Below, piece by piece: positions 24,908 through 38,600 of a DNA stretch of 64,000 nucleotides (position 1 is the first letter of the stretch; the number at the start of each line of letters is the position of its first letter). Source of the stretch: Apus apus (taxonomy: Eukaryota; Chordata; Aves; Apodiformes; Apodidae); the NCBI RefSeq assembly GCF_020740795.1, contig NC_067282.1, positions 152,010,858 through 152,074,857 on the forward strand, written 5' to 3'. The position numbers and the translations under genes are program-made. The notes beneath the pieces were generated by a model. That model made no database searches. It was not told where the DNA came from and was given only the letters and a program-made list of their open reading frames with translations.

Positions 24908-25844
24908 TCTCGCCCTCATAAAAGACACAGGCAACTGGTTTAGAGCCTGAAATAACACCTCACAGGGGACCCATGAAGATCAGCAAGTTAATCTTTACTC
25001 AGAGCTTCAAATGTGCATGGCACTAGCAGTGCCCAAATTGCAGGGGCAAGTAGGACATAGGAAGGACTTGGCTCTGGTGCTGGTTGCCCCTCTTTTCCCG
25101 TTGACCCCAGGATCAGTGGGCTCAGCAGCCTGACTGACTTTGTGCCCCACGGAGCCTCCCAGAGCCACAGACTCCATTTTCCTCTTGCATGTCCCAGGAA
25201 AGACCACCAACCACCACAACCACCACCTCTCCATGGGGTGGGTAGCCTGGCACCCCTTTGCCATAGCAGGGCTGATAATGGCAAATGGTTAGGAGTCAGG
25301 ACCATGCTAGGGTGGGTGAGTAGTGCTGCTGCTACCCAAGCCCCCCATTTTCCTTCTGTCAGAGCCTGAACCCAAGCTTGGCCCCACGCCAGGGTGAGAA
25401 CAGGCCCCATTGAAGGGGCACTGCCCCTGCTCCCCTGGCAGTGGGGCTGGGCTCAGTCTCACTGTTGCCCCCAGGAAGATGAGGTAGCTGGCTTGTCACT
25501 TCACGAAAACCAGGGCACAGAGGGATGTGCAGCTCTAGGGACCTCAGCCAGACACATCAAGTGAGTTTTTCCCTGGCTTTCCTAGGGCAACCTGGCCAAC
25601 ATGGGCACTGGGGAGAGGCAACAGACTGAAAAATGGGGATATGTAGAAAGGGGAGAGGGCTTGGTCTGTGGCACACTCAGGCTGTCCTCTCTTGCTGCCC
25701 TACAACACCAAAAGTAGTGCTTCCTCCTTTCCCTGGAGGGCTCAGCAGCTAAAGGGGGAGAAAAATACCCCATCATGCACCACTCAAAGCTTCCCAGTAA
25801 CACACAAGCCCATGGCCTGCCACCCATTCCCATTATGAATGGTA

Positions 25845-26479
25845 TTTAATTCTCCTTTTTATGCAGTTTGCCAATAAAAGGCTCCATTAATAATTTACAA
25901 GCAAGAAAGAGTACAGCTCCTATAAAACAAGGGTTTGTTGCAAGCTTAGTGTCATTCCAGCCATGGCGCTGGCACGTGAGCTCTGCTCCCTGTGCCGTGG
26001 GGCTGGAAGTGTGAGGTAGACAGGGGAAGAAGGGACCCAGAGCAAATGGTGCCATGGGGCAGGGAAGACAGAGGTGGTGGGAGGAGGGACACACAAATGT
26101 GTGTGTGAGAGATGCTCCTTCCTACACAGCCTGATCCCACACCATTCCCCTGTGTTTCCCATCTGGCAATCTGACCGTGTATCAGAGACAAAAGCAGCCC
26201 AAGGTGATGGGGAACATCCCACAAGGGTGGTTCCCACCACGATGGTGGAAGACATCTCTCCATTAAAATACAGGAAGCTCAGATGGGGAGGCAGCATGTG
26301 TTCCTCCTCAGCTCTTGGTGGCCTCAAGGGGACTAGAAAGGCTACCCCTGAGGGCCTTTGCTGCCAGCATCCTCCTGGGGAGGAAGGAAATGCTACCTGA
26401 AAGAGCTTGGGGAGGTTTGGGCTTCTGAGAACATCTCTTGGGAATGGCAGCTGGCAGTGCCCACTCTGGTACCCCCAGT
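25845..26479 (-). other. CARD10: CARD10 3' untranslated region (extent uncertain)
   Basis: Sequence directly after the CARD10 stop codon. A minus-strand ATTAAA at 25850-25845 is a candidate polyadenylation signal, giving a 3' UTR of about 0.65 kb. Other signals further on are possible. Confidence 0.4.
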
Positions 26480-26687
26480 TCAGTCATCACACTCCTCAGT
26501 CCACAGTGGGCGGTTTTGCTCCTGGAAGATGCATCCCCGGACCACCCTGGGCAGCTCCTCAGCGTGGCTCCAGGTGTGGGGCTCCACATGGGCCCAGGAG
26601 CACGGGAGTGTGTGGAGAGCCTGCTCAGCACCACGGCACACCTTCAGCACCTCTGAGTCCCGCTGACCTGCCTTTCCCAGCAAACTC
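26480..26687 (-). CDS. CARD10: CARD10 coding exon 21 with stop codon
   Basis: A 208-base terminal coding exon encoding [35 protein letters not shown] and QEQNRPLW, then TGA at 26482-26480. Confidence 0.96.
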
Positions 26688-29600
26688 CTGAGGAAAACAC
26701 ACAGATGAGTGTTACCCTTGGCACAGAGAGATGGGGTGGACAGTTCAGAGGATAAGGAATTGGCTGGATGGTCACATCCAGAGGGTAGTGGTCAATGGCT
26801 CAATGTCCCAATGGAAAACAGTGACAAGTAGTGTCCCTCAGGGGTCCATACTGGGGACAGTGTTGTTTTAATATCTTCATTAATGATACCCACAGTGGCG
26901 TTGAGAGCACCCTCAGCAAGTCTGCTGATGACACCAAGCTGGCTGGTGCAGTTGATATGCCAGAGGGATGGGATGCCATCCAGAGGGACCTGACAAGCTG
27001 TAGAAGTGGGCCCAGAGCCTCATGAGGTTCAACAAAGCCAAGTGCAGGGTCCTGCACCTGGGCCAGGGCAACCAGAGATATCAATACAGGCTGGGGGAAG
27101 ACTTGCTAGAGAGCAACCCTGTGGAAAAAGTTCTGGGGGTACTAGTGGATGAGAAGCTCAACACGAGCCACCAATGTGCCACTGAAGCCCAGAAGACCAA
27201 CCACATCCTGGGCTGCATCAAGTGTGGCCAGCAGATCAAGAGAGGTGCTTCTGCCCGACTACTCTGCTCTGGAGAGACCCCACCTGGAGTGCTGTGTACA
27301 GCTCTGGAGTCCCCAACACAGGAAGGACCTGGACCTGTTGGAGTGTGTCCAGAGGAGAGCAATTTAAATGATCAGAGGGCTGGAGCACCTCTCTTACAAT
27401 GACTGGCTGAGGGAATTAGGGTTGTTCAGCATGGAAAAGGGAAAGATAAACCTTATAGCACCTTCCAATACCGGAAAGGAGCCTGTAAGAAGGCTGGAGA
27501 AGAGCTGTTCACAAGGGATGTAATGACAGGACAAGGGGTAATGGTTTTAAGCTAGAGAAGGGTAGATTTAGGTTGGACATTAGGAGTAAGTTCTTTAATA
27601 TGAGGCTGGTGGATCACTGGAACAGGTTGCCCAGAGAGGTGGTGGAGGCCCCACCCCTGGAGACACCAAAGGTCAGGCCTGATGGGGCAATCTGGTCTAG
27701 TTGGAGAGGTCCCTGTTTATTGTAGAGGGGTTGGAATAGATGACCTTTATAGGTCCCTTCCAACCCAAAACGTTCTATGGTTCTATTATTCTAAAAACAC
27801 CCAGGAACTCCCTCACACGTACAGAAAACCAGCTTTCCTGCCCTTTTTTCTTCTTGCAGCAGCCAATCCCAACACAAACACAGCAAGTGGTCTCACCCAA
27901 ACTATGTCTCTCCCTCTGAACAGAGACGAGGGCTTCTCTCTCCCCTCATGACACCTTTCATTCACACCACTGTCTTCTCTTACCTGAGTCCTCTAACATT
28001 CTTCTCAGTGACCTCGACATGGATAACAATGGGGTATATTTCACTTCTAATTAGATCTCTCACACTCTGAACTCCCAGCTCTAGCAGGCAGTGTTTATTC
28101 TGGAAAGGAAATTGAACAGATTTACTGATTTAAATGGAGAAAAAATAACCCCATCCCCTGACAGTTACATTAAATCAAACCCCATTCTGTGAAATACCAT
28201 TGCTTTTCCAATAGTAATTCCATTAAATGTGCAATTTATGGACAGTGTCAAGAGGGAAGGGGAGAATTAAAGAGCAGGGTCACCCACTCCATCACCACCA
28301 ACTCAACCTAAGAGCTCACTGGACCCCTCACTCAGCCACAGCCCACCTTCACAATACCTTTGTCATCATCGTCACCCACAATCCCACATTTCTCCCTCTA
28401 CCCTGAGCAGAGCTGTTGCCTCTTTGGCAAAGATGAGGAATGTGAGGTCAGGGAGGTCAGTTCTGCACATGGCATTTCCCACTATCTCCCCCTCGAATCC
28501 CCAGTTGCCATTTCTTTCACCTGAGCTCAACAGAGACTCAGGGAAAAGTCTCTGCTGCTCCACAACCCCACAGCACCTGGACCTAAAACATCCTCCAAAT
28601 TACACTGCCCCCAAGCAAGCAGCCCCTTCTCTATCAGCACACCACCCTCCCTTCTTCTTCCTCAGCTGTCCCCTCCTCTCCCCCAGCCTGAACAGGGTGC
28701 TCCACCCTGGCCCTCTCTCCCCACACCAAACAGCTCAGCACCTTCTCCATCGCCTCCCGGATCATGCGGATTCTCCCACTCTCCCTCCAGTCCTGGGTGG
28801 AAGTTCTAGACACAGGGTGCTCCTGAGTGTGGGTTGTGCTGAGATCCCCTTCTGCCAGCTTCTCTGCGAGCCAAGAAGAGATAAAAAAAGGGAGACATCA
28901 GCCCCTTGCTGCGTGTACTTTCTACCTCAGATCCTGCACATTTGCTGATGCTTTATCAAGTTCAGTGTTTATGGATTCTGGAGGGCAAGCTTAGTTATAC
29001 AACACTAGACATTGGCATGGATCTCCTGCAGCTTTCTGAGTACAGAACAAGCAAGATAACACAGCTGAAGACACCTTGCAGGGCAAGAGCAGCACTTGGG
29101 TTGCTGTACCCCACAGCCTGAGCCAGCTCACAGCCATTATACCCCCCTTCCCCCACTGCCACACTGTCCCATCCCCTCCATAACAGAGTACAGCAGAAAA
29201 ATAATCACTTGATTCTGCCAAGTAGGTCTTCTGTAGGGTTTGTGAGCAGCATGGGCTCGTAGACGGTTCCAGGGAGTGGAAGGATTGGGGAAGCAAAAGG
29301 AGAGTGCATCTTGGTGTGGGAGGAAGATGAGAGGCAAGTTGAACCTCCTTTTGTTGGTGACAGCCTGAGCCACCTCCTGCTGCTCAGAGGTAGAAGGACA
29401 CATGCTCTTTGGAACTGGGTCCAGAGCGTGTCCCAGCTCCCCCAAGCCTCAGGCTGGCTGGACATCCTCTGCTACCTCTGCCTGGTAGCGCAGGTACTTC
29501 CCAGGTAGAGCTGGATCCCACAAAGCCATCTGCTTCCTCTGGGGGCAGCAGGTTCCTGTGAAATCTGGGCTGGCTTATACTGACTCTGCACTGGCCGTGG

Positions 29601-32600
29601 GGTTCTCCACGGGAAAAACAGAAGCAGCAAAGAGAAGACAAATCGCTCAGGGCTCCCGGATCACCTTTATTCCCTTGCAACAAGCAAAACTGACAAGGAA
29701 GAACAGAGTTTTCGGCCTGGCTGTAAAGTCCCCAGTTGCAGTTACAGCTCGGAAGCAAGTCCCCGTGCCATGTGAGGAGGACCCTGCAGGGGGCTCAGTA
29801 GGGCAGGAAATACGGCCAAGTCACTCGGACAAGGAGCCTGTCTGCAGAAATTTGCAGAACCATCCTTCTTCAGCAAACCAGAGCTTTTTCACTACCTCCC
29901 CTCCAAAAAACATACCTAGTTATTTCTCAGTCCTGCAGCTGGCAAAGGAAGAACTCTAAACGCGGGGAAAGGAGAGAGTTAGAGAAGAGAGGAGGACAGA
30001 GGAAAGGAGTTCTGTTGTCGAAATTCCCTATGGGAGAAAAGCCCTTTCCCCAGCAGTCTCTGCAGCAGCGTGTCAGCATCATGCTGCTGGCAGGAGGGAG
30101 GGGACAACAGCAATAAGACTGGATCTTCTTGCTCCCCGGGAAGGAAGAGCTGGTATGAAGTCAATCTGTGCATTTGCAGCCCAAAAAGCCAACTGTGTCC
30201 TGAGCTGCATCAAAAGCAGCATGGCCAGCAGGCCAAGGGAGGTGATTTTGCCCCTCTACTCTGCTCTCGGAGTAGTGTGTCCAGTTTCTGGGGCCCCCAA
30301 CATAAGAAGGACGTGGACCCACAGATACTGGGAAGAAATCATTTACTGTGAGGGTGGTGAGACACTGGAACAGGTTGCCCAGGGAAGTTGTGGATGTCTC
30401 CTCCCTGGAAGAGTTCAAGGCCAGGTTGGATGGGCCTTGGAGCAACCTGGTCTAGCAGAAGGTGTCCCTGCCCATGGCAGGGGGGTTGCAACTAGATGAT
30501 CTTTAAGGTCTCTTCCAACCCAGACCATCCAATGATCCTATGAACCTGCAGATCCCACCTCAGCCAGGGTCTGGGAAGAGCCACCCAGAGCAGCAAGGCA
30601 ATGCCACCATCACCCACTCAAGGGAAGAGAGAGGATCCCTAGGTCCCAGAAAATCCGAAGGGAGGACTGGTTTTCCTTTGGGCCAAAAGCATAGGACACA
30701 GTTAAAAATACAAGGGAAGGTCTTGCAGACAGTCCAAGAAGATGACCTGTCAACATGTGTTGTCTGGGAAGACTGAAAGACGCCCACAGCTGGCTGCTGA
30801 AGAGATACCTCATGTCCTCTCCAGGAGATCCATGAGACAGCATCTCATGTTTCCAGGACTCAGAGCACCTCTTCCCGGATATGGACTGACGAAGGCCTCC
30901 ACAGAAGTGACCTCCTTTAACAGCATCTTAGCTTCCCACCATATGGTTAAAGAAAAAAGCAGCCTTGGGAAGCGGGAGACTTGTGCGCCTTACCTCACTA
31001 AGGCACAGGCTCCTTAAACTCCTAAAGCATGTAAACCACCCATCGCTGCCTACCTGCTGGGCACACGTGGAAGTCCAGGCGAGAGGTGGGCAAGTCCAGC
31101 AGGTTCCTGATGAGCCGTGGTGCAATGCAGTTAGGTGACAGCACTACAGGACGGGGTCTCTTCACCACCACAGGGCGCACCAGGCTGTAAGGCTTCAGGC
31201 TCGTGTCTGAGTCTGGAAGACATGAATGAAGAAGACAAAAACAAAGGTGAGAGCATGGGAGACAAGTCTACCACTATCCCACAGACCACCCTGTTCTTCC
31301 TGTACCATCCCCTCATTCTGACTCACAGAGGCATGTCCCAGGAGCGATCCTACCCGGGTTACAACACTCACCCACAGGCAGTAGCCCTGCTTGCCCATTT
31401 CCTGAGACTGGAGTTACACCAGTATCTTCTCCAAAAAGTTAGATGACCCCAAGAACCAGAGAAGTAATGGAAAGACCCATAAAGGCTAGGAAAAGGAGCA
31501 CAGACTTCCCAAAATCCCATTAGAATCATAGAATCATTTTGGTTTGAAAAGTCCTGTAAGATCATCAAGTCCAACTGTTAACCCAGCACTGCCAAGTCCA
31601 CCACTAAACCATATTCCTAAGCACTGCATCTAGATTTCTTTTAAATACCTCCAGGGATGGTGACTCCACCACTTCCCTGGGCAGCCTGTCAGCAGAGTTA
31701 CAAAAGGGATCCTGGGCAGAGACTGAGACATCCCAGATGCCAATTTCCTTTCAGTGCCCACAGGGGATAACTGTGTCTCCAAGAGGGGTGGGGCAGGTGC
31801 AGGGGTAACAGCTCACCTGAGCAGGGGTCCAGCCACAGCTGCTGAGGGGGCTGTTCTGTGCTCCTCTGAGGTTTGGATTTCACCAGGCGCAGTTGGTCCA
31901 AGGCCCTTTTCTTTAACTGAGGAGAAAGTGAAGGCAGTAAGGCTGAAAGCACAGACCATTTCACACACAGACACAGAGAGTTGGCTGCAGAACACCCGCT
32001 GGCAGAGGCGATGGAGTGCACATCCAAAAAGCGCGGGACCGGGTCTGCCACCCATCAGGTTCAGTCTAGGAAATGGGGAGGGGGTAGGAAAGCAGCCACA
32101 GAGCAGTGACACTGCCTGGGCTATAAGCCCCTGCTCTGCTTGCTAACTCAGCTGCCACCTCTGAGTTGATTTACCAACAGAGTGGGGCCAATTGCATGGC
32201 AAGGTGGTGGGTTGGCCATAGGCACACACACACATGACTCTCATTGCTGGCTTCTTTGGCTTACATTATTTCTGTGCCCCCTCTGCTGCCCAGGCATCTG
32301 ACCCTTCTCCTGGATCTTCAAAAGTTGGTGAGCCCTGGAAAGACAAAAAGGTTGTACTCAAGCAACTCTGGAGCCCCAGGACCATAGCCTACTGTGACCC
32401 TCTTTGTCAAACCCCACAGAGACCTGCTGAAGCACAGGCATGTCAAAGCCCTCACCCAACCTCCCAGCCTCTCAAGGGCACCCAAACACTACCTCACTGG
32501 TCCCCCATCCAAGGTTTGGGCAGCCCAAACTATCAAGAGGCCAGTCTGAACCCCTCAGGACTCCTAGAGGATGCTGACCACAGAGAAATGGGGCAGGTAC

Positions 32601-35600
32601 CCCAGGTACTCCCTTGCCTTCCTCCTCACCCTCGTTACCTGCTGTAGTTGGGCACTGTCCCCTTGTCCAGGTCCCGCATGGTCAAGGGATCAACGCGGGA
32701 ACAGTACCACTCCAGCCGCCCTTTGTGCATGGTGTCCGTGACATGGAGGATCTCCCGACACTTGACACACAGGGCATAAGGGTCTGATGGCTCCAGGAGG
32801 GACAGGTTGGTGCGTACATAGAAGGAGTCTCCAGAAAACTTCTTCCCTTCTTCTAGGGCTTCCCGCAGGGGCTGGTATCCTGAAGCAGGAGATACAGGTC
32901 ACCAGTGGGGACACATAAAACAACCATCACCAGCAAGACAGACAAGTCCCCAGCACACCTGTGATGCTACAGATTGGGGTGGGGGATGCAGAGGAGGCAA
33001 ACAGACAGAAGGTCTGTACCTCCATCCTGTAACTCAGAGGATGAACATGTCACACCAGACAAGGAAAGCTACCGGAGCTACAGCCAACTAGGTCACACAT
33101 GGTGGCCTAGGACCAAACAGGAGAGGAGAGAGAATAACTGAGATTTACTTCCAGGGCTGGGTGGAGGATCTGGAAAGGGACGTAGAGAGCTCAGGATCAA
33201 AGGAGACCCAGCAGCCAGGGCCTTACCTTCCAGGTCCAGCTGAAAGACAAGACTGGAGGGCTCATCCCAGTGCAGCAGGCTCAGGTAGGCAACCTCCCGC
33301 GTGCAGTTCTCCAGGGAAAGCACCTCTTCCTTCAGCGATGGCACCCGCAGCTAGCAAGAACCCAATGCCATTAGACCTAGAGGCTGGAAGACCAGGCTAC
33401 TCCCCAGCTCCCCCACCCACCAGGGTGACACAAGAGATGTTACAGAGTGAGGCGTGCCCAGGGAAAGCTCTACCTGAGGACAAGGCATCCTCAGTCTGCC
33501 TCTGGTTCTCTCCTCTGCCTCTGCCATACCTGCTGCCAGCCACCACCCAGTCTGGATGCTGGGCTGCTGTGAAAGCAAATGTGTGTGCATCAATGGGTGC
33601 ATGAGTGGGGGCGGGAGAGCTGGTTTATTTTCAGCTATAGGTGGGATATTAATTCAAGTAGCATAGCTGTGTTTCAGGTGGTGTCATTCTTGGATGGGTG
33701 TTTGTGCTGTATAAAGCTCTAGGCAGGGAGAAGTCCTGAGAAACAAGGGAAATGGAGGTGGACTTCAAGCTGGGTAGAGGTCAGCTTGCACTGGGGATCA
33801 CTTCACACTCCTTGCATTATCCCAGGTGTCTTGCAAACCCACAAAGTCACCCCATTCCCAGACTCACCTCAATGAGCCGACAGCCTTCCTTGAGTCCTGC
33901 ATCCTGGACCCGTGAGCCTGGCTTGACCCAGTGGACATAAATCCCTGTCCTGTTCCCTCCAAGGATGGAGATGTCTGCTCTGAGCCTTTTCTCCTGGGGT
34001 GAGGGGTTGCTGGGGTTACCCATGCTTGTGAGCTGTACCACCAGTGACCTGGCAAGGAGAAACTCCAAGTCCAGCAACTGAAGTTTGCTGCCTTAGAATT
34101 CTAAGAACTGACCCCAGTGCCTTGTGCCCAGCTACAGGGTGTTATATTGTGCTGAGCACTGTAGTACAGACCTCATGATTCACAGCCACCACCCTGACAC
34201 ACACACTGAGCTTATCAACCTCCATGACCTATTCCACCCCACCAACCCCAACACCAAAGCCAAGCTGGGCTACTCAGTCCTCTCCCTACCTAGGAAGATG
34301 TGCTTCCAGCTCAGGGCAATAGCCCCAACCCTGCCATAACACCTGGGACAGCACAAAAAACTGGAGTCCTGCTTAGGGAGCAAGGACCATAGGATCTTCA
34401 CTTCTTTCCTCTCCAATGAATGAGGAAAAGCCCACAAGGGGGGAGGCAGAAAGGAAGGGTCTCCCTAGCATGGTCCCCCAGCACCAGGAAACATTCCCCC
34501 AAGGAGTTTAGAGTGCTTATTTCAGAGAGCAGCAGTCACCTCCTAGTGACCTCCTCACGGCTGGGAAGCGTGGACAAGTAGATCTCTGACTTCACCCTGG
34601 CGTAGGTGCTGCTGGAAGAAGAGGAGAAGGCCCCAAGCGAGGCACTAGCAAAACCACTGCCTAGGAAAGAGAGCAAGAGGGAGAGGGCACATCACCTCTC
34701 CGAGTGCTGCAAGAAGCTCATGTTCTTGGGGTGACAAAGGTCTGTCACCTCCCTCCTGGGCATTTTCTAACATCTGACCAGGAAAAAGAGGCTGCAGGGA
34801 GGATTTGAATGGTCACGCTCCTAGAAAGGGTTTCCCATGTCTCCTAAGAACGAGCAAATCCTTGCTCCCTTCACCACCATTTTGGTCAGAAAGCAGCAGC
34901 ATCCAAGGCCACCTGGATGTGCCTGGAGATCAGCCACCAGCACACACAACAGGGCCTGCCAGCACCAGGAGATTTACAACCCATCACCCAGAACCAGTGA
35001 AACCCCAGGGTGAAGGCATTTTTATTCTGTTACCTACTCTCCCAACCCCACATCAAGTTCTCCATCAACGCAGCTCTCCATGAATTAAACAGAACTGAAC
35101 AGCTCCTTGCTCTGCAGAGGAAAATACGGCTTTTCCAGCTGCTGTGCCTGGCATAGTAGGGGCAGGGGGACATGTGGGGTCCATAGCACCCTCCTAAGGG
35201 TGCAGACCCCTCACAGTGAGCTGCACAAACCAGCGGCATGAGGGAGGTTCAGTTATCCAACCCTTCTTCCCACAGCACCCACTTCTTTTTAGCTAGGCCT
35301 TGCGGGGAAAGCCCCCACCCTGGTACCTGTTGCATCTTCGATGCTGCTGAAGGAGCCGCAGGACAAGCTACAAAGGAGACACACAAAGGTGAGCTGTGAG
35401 GCAGCAGCTTTTCCAAAGCCTGTTTGCATCCCATTCTCAACCCCATTCCCCAAGCCTTCCCTCACCCCCACCCCGCTCTGCCAGCATGAAGCTCCCAGTC
35501 AGCCTTCCCAGTCTCCATCTCCACTCCAGGCTGCCCCCCCCCCTGCCAGCTTGCTTTCCCTGGCCCCCACAATCCCCAACAACAATACTGCCTCAAGCAG

Positions 35601-38600
35601 CCCCCAGTAATCACCTTTTGAAGGGCATGCACCTCTCTTCCCGCTGCCGACGGAGGATGGAGCCAATGCAAGGGGGGAAAGGGAAGGTGGAAAGGCGGTT
35701 GATATCCTTCTCATTGTCAGGAGTCACCTCCTTGGGCAGGGTGAAAAAGAGATGTCTGCTAACAGCAACACCCAGCACCACCTCTCTCCTCCCTTTGGGC
35801 TAGGTTGCAAACAGCTCCTAGGGTATCACATTTGCCTTCAGGGAGCACCCACATCCCTCCAAACACCCAGGGGCACTTTGTTTTGCCAAGGAGATAGCAT
35901 GGATGGAGATGCATGACACTGCACCCCACCTTTTTGCAATGTACAAGCGATGGGAGTAGTAGCAAATGAAGGGAATAGCCAACCTTGTAATTGTATCTCA
36001 CTTTCAACCACTGCACACTCAGAGGTGTGAGTAACCTGCAGGACTACACTCTTGAGGGCACTCTGGGATGAGGGCTCAGAGAGTCAAAGGGAAATTGCTA
36101 AGAACCTGACTCCACTTAAAACAATACAACACTGCTATAGGTTTCAAAAGATCTGGGATTTCTCCCTCAGCATGTGTAGATTAAACAGCTTTTTGGGGAT
36201 GATAATGGCTTACATGGGGCTGTTGATGTCTAGGGTGTCATGTGGGATGAAGAGAGTTTTGCCTCCCCTTTCCCACCCAGCTCACTGCTACACACTTTGC
36301 TTCAGCTTTGGCCAGCTTGACAGAGCCTGAGAGAAGAAAGCTTCACACATGGCATCTGCTTGCGCCTTACACACTGCCCCATGCCCAGTTCTCCACCAAG
36401 TCACAGCCCCACGATGCACCCACTCCAATGCCTCTGTGCCCTTCTAGAGCAGTGTGGGTCCCCGCTGCCCTCAGCCTGAGGGTCAGCCTCTCATGGTCAA
36501 GCACTCACCATGCTCTGAATGGCCGAATCACCTGGGAAGGGGATAGAAGAATCCCCCAGCGCATCCACAGGTCCAGCTACAGGGTTGTCTATGAGGCTCC
36601 AGGTGCTGCTGAGGTTGGAGCAGAGGGAGTAGGACGAGCTGCACATCTGGGAGAGAAGGGAGTCCATCATCCCATTGCATCCCTCGAAATCAGCCCTGAC
36701 CCCTCTGCCTTCTCCTCTTCTCCCCTCCTCCTAGCCACCCTCACCTTGCCCAGGCTGCGGCTGCCTTGGCACCGCTGCAGCTGTGCCTCCAGCGTGCTGG
36801 TCAGCCCTTCCGCCTGGCTCAGCTTGCTCAGGAGCTCATCCCGCTCCTCCTCCAGGGCCCGCACACGTTTGCGGTACTGGTCCTTCTCGATCAGGCTCTG
36901 GGAGTATTGAAGCTGCACCCCATCACGGCTATGGATTGCCTGCAAGGAGCCAGGCTGAGAGTGAGGAAAGGCAGAGAACTGCACAACTAATCCCCACTCC
37001 CTGCCCTGGCATGGATGGAGAAGATCCACTAGGGAAAGAGGGGATATCCAGTGCAGAGGCAAAAGCCTGCTGGGAGGTGGAGAACCAGGGGGAGAGCAAC
37101 TTACCTGGTCTCGCTCTTTTTCAATCTCCTCCAGCTGCAGCAGCACAGTGTTCATACGATGCTTGTAAAGATCACAGTCCTTCTGCAGCGTCCGGTACTT
37201 CAGCTGCAGATCTTCCACCTCCTGGAGGTACTGGCAACAGCAAGCAGAGAGCATTATCATAGAATAATCACAGAAGGGTTTGAGCTGGAAGGGACCTTAA
37301 AGATCATCTAGTTCCAACCCCCATGCATGGGCAGGGACAACTCCCAATAGATCAGGTTGCTCAGAGCCCGACCCAACCTGGCCTTGAACGCTTCCAGGGA
37401 TGGGGCTTCCACAACCTCCCTGGGCAACCTGTTCCAGTGTCTCACCACCCTCACACTGATGAATTTCCTCTAATGTCCAACCGAAATCTCCCCTCTTCCA
37501 GTTTCGATCCATTCTTCCAGTTCTGAAGCGATTTCTGTGGCTTCCCAGCCCCCTCTCTCCTCTCTCTTCCAGGCCTTGCTCAGTGTGCAGGGACAGGGAT
37601 GGATGCCCTACCTTATCCCTCAGCTCTTCGGCCCACTGCAGCTCATTCTGCAGGGAGTTGAGTTTCTGACAGAGATCCTGCCGGTCGTCTTGGGCTTCCT
37701 TCCAGTCATGCTCCAGGATGTCCAGCAGGATCTGCTCGGAGCCTGGCACTGGGCCCTCACCAGGTGTCTAGAAGGTGAGAAGGTACGTTTACTGCACCAC
37801 AACCACCAAGGGAGCATTAGACCTGGGCAGTGACAGGAAGACTAGGACAACTGCCATCATCACCCCTGCATTAATCTACTCTGCACTCCAAGGAACAAAG
37901 TCACACTTGTGAACACATCCTAGAGTCACAGAGATGGAAACAAGGACCCATCACTGCCCAGACCCAGAAGCAATGGCAGCCACCACAGCCAAGCAATATG
38001 CTCAGAGCATGGGACAGTGATTTTCCCCATCTGTCCAGTGCCCACATCACCAGCCTGGGGGGGACGACAGGGGTGGTGGTGCACCAGGACAGGGGGTGAC
38101 TGGCAGCCTGCCCTGACCCATCAGGTACCTGCAACATGCCCTGCAGCTCCTGCAGCGATGCCGTGAGCCGCTGGTTCTCAGCCCAGAGCTCAGACATGGC
38201 GGTGTCGGGGTGGCCCCGCTCCTCTGCCTCTCGCTGGGGCGCTGCAGACGCCTGTTTCCGCAGCAGGCTGCACTCCTCCTCCAGGCTGGTCACTTTGCAC
38301 TTCAGCTGGTCCACCTGCAACCCAAGGAAGAAACAAGAGTCTGACACACAACAGCTGCACCTCTACCTTAAGCAGGAAAGTGAAGTAGAGAGGACGCTGG
38401 GCAGAAAAAGGGTCTGGAGGTGAGGAAAGCAAGGGACAGGCAACCACGGGAAGGGCTATCCTACCACTGGGCCAAGGTTAGCACAGCTGCACACAAGGGC
38501 TTTATCCTTGCAGGGCACAGGAGGAAGATGCCCTTGCATAAGCACATTCAGTCTTAGGCTCCTCTCTCGTTGCAACAACTTTTCGTGCTACCTTGGGGCA

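Larger units (their letters stand above)
21500..25844. other. Gap between MFNG and CARD10
   Basis: No protein-coding gene is recognised. Features of note are an AP-1-like/TATA cluster at 24026-24071, a C13 polypyrimidine tract ending in CAG at 24907, and AATAAA at 25873-25878 just beyond the gap, all reading on the plus strand. The ORFs here (about 60-165 codons) look like chance. Confidence 0.5.

Noticed and set aside
26831-27367. Plus-strand ORFs with reverse-transcriptase motifs as a host gene
   Set aside because: They are CR1 ORF2 remnants broken by stops and frame changes and ending in a CR1 tail.
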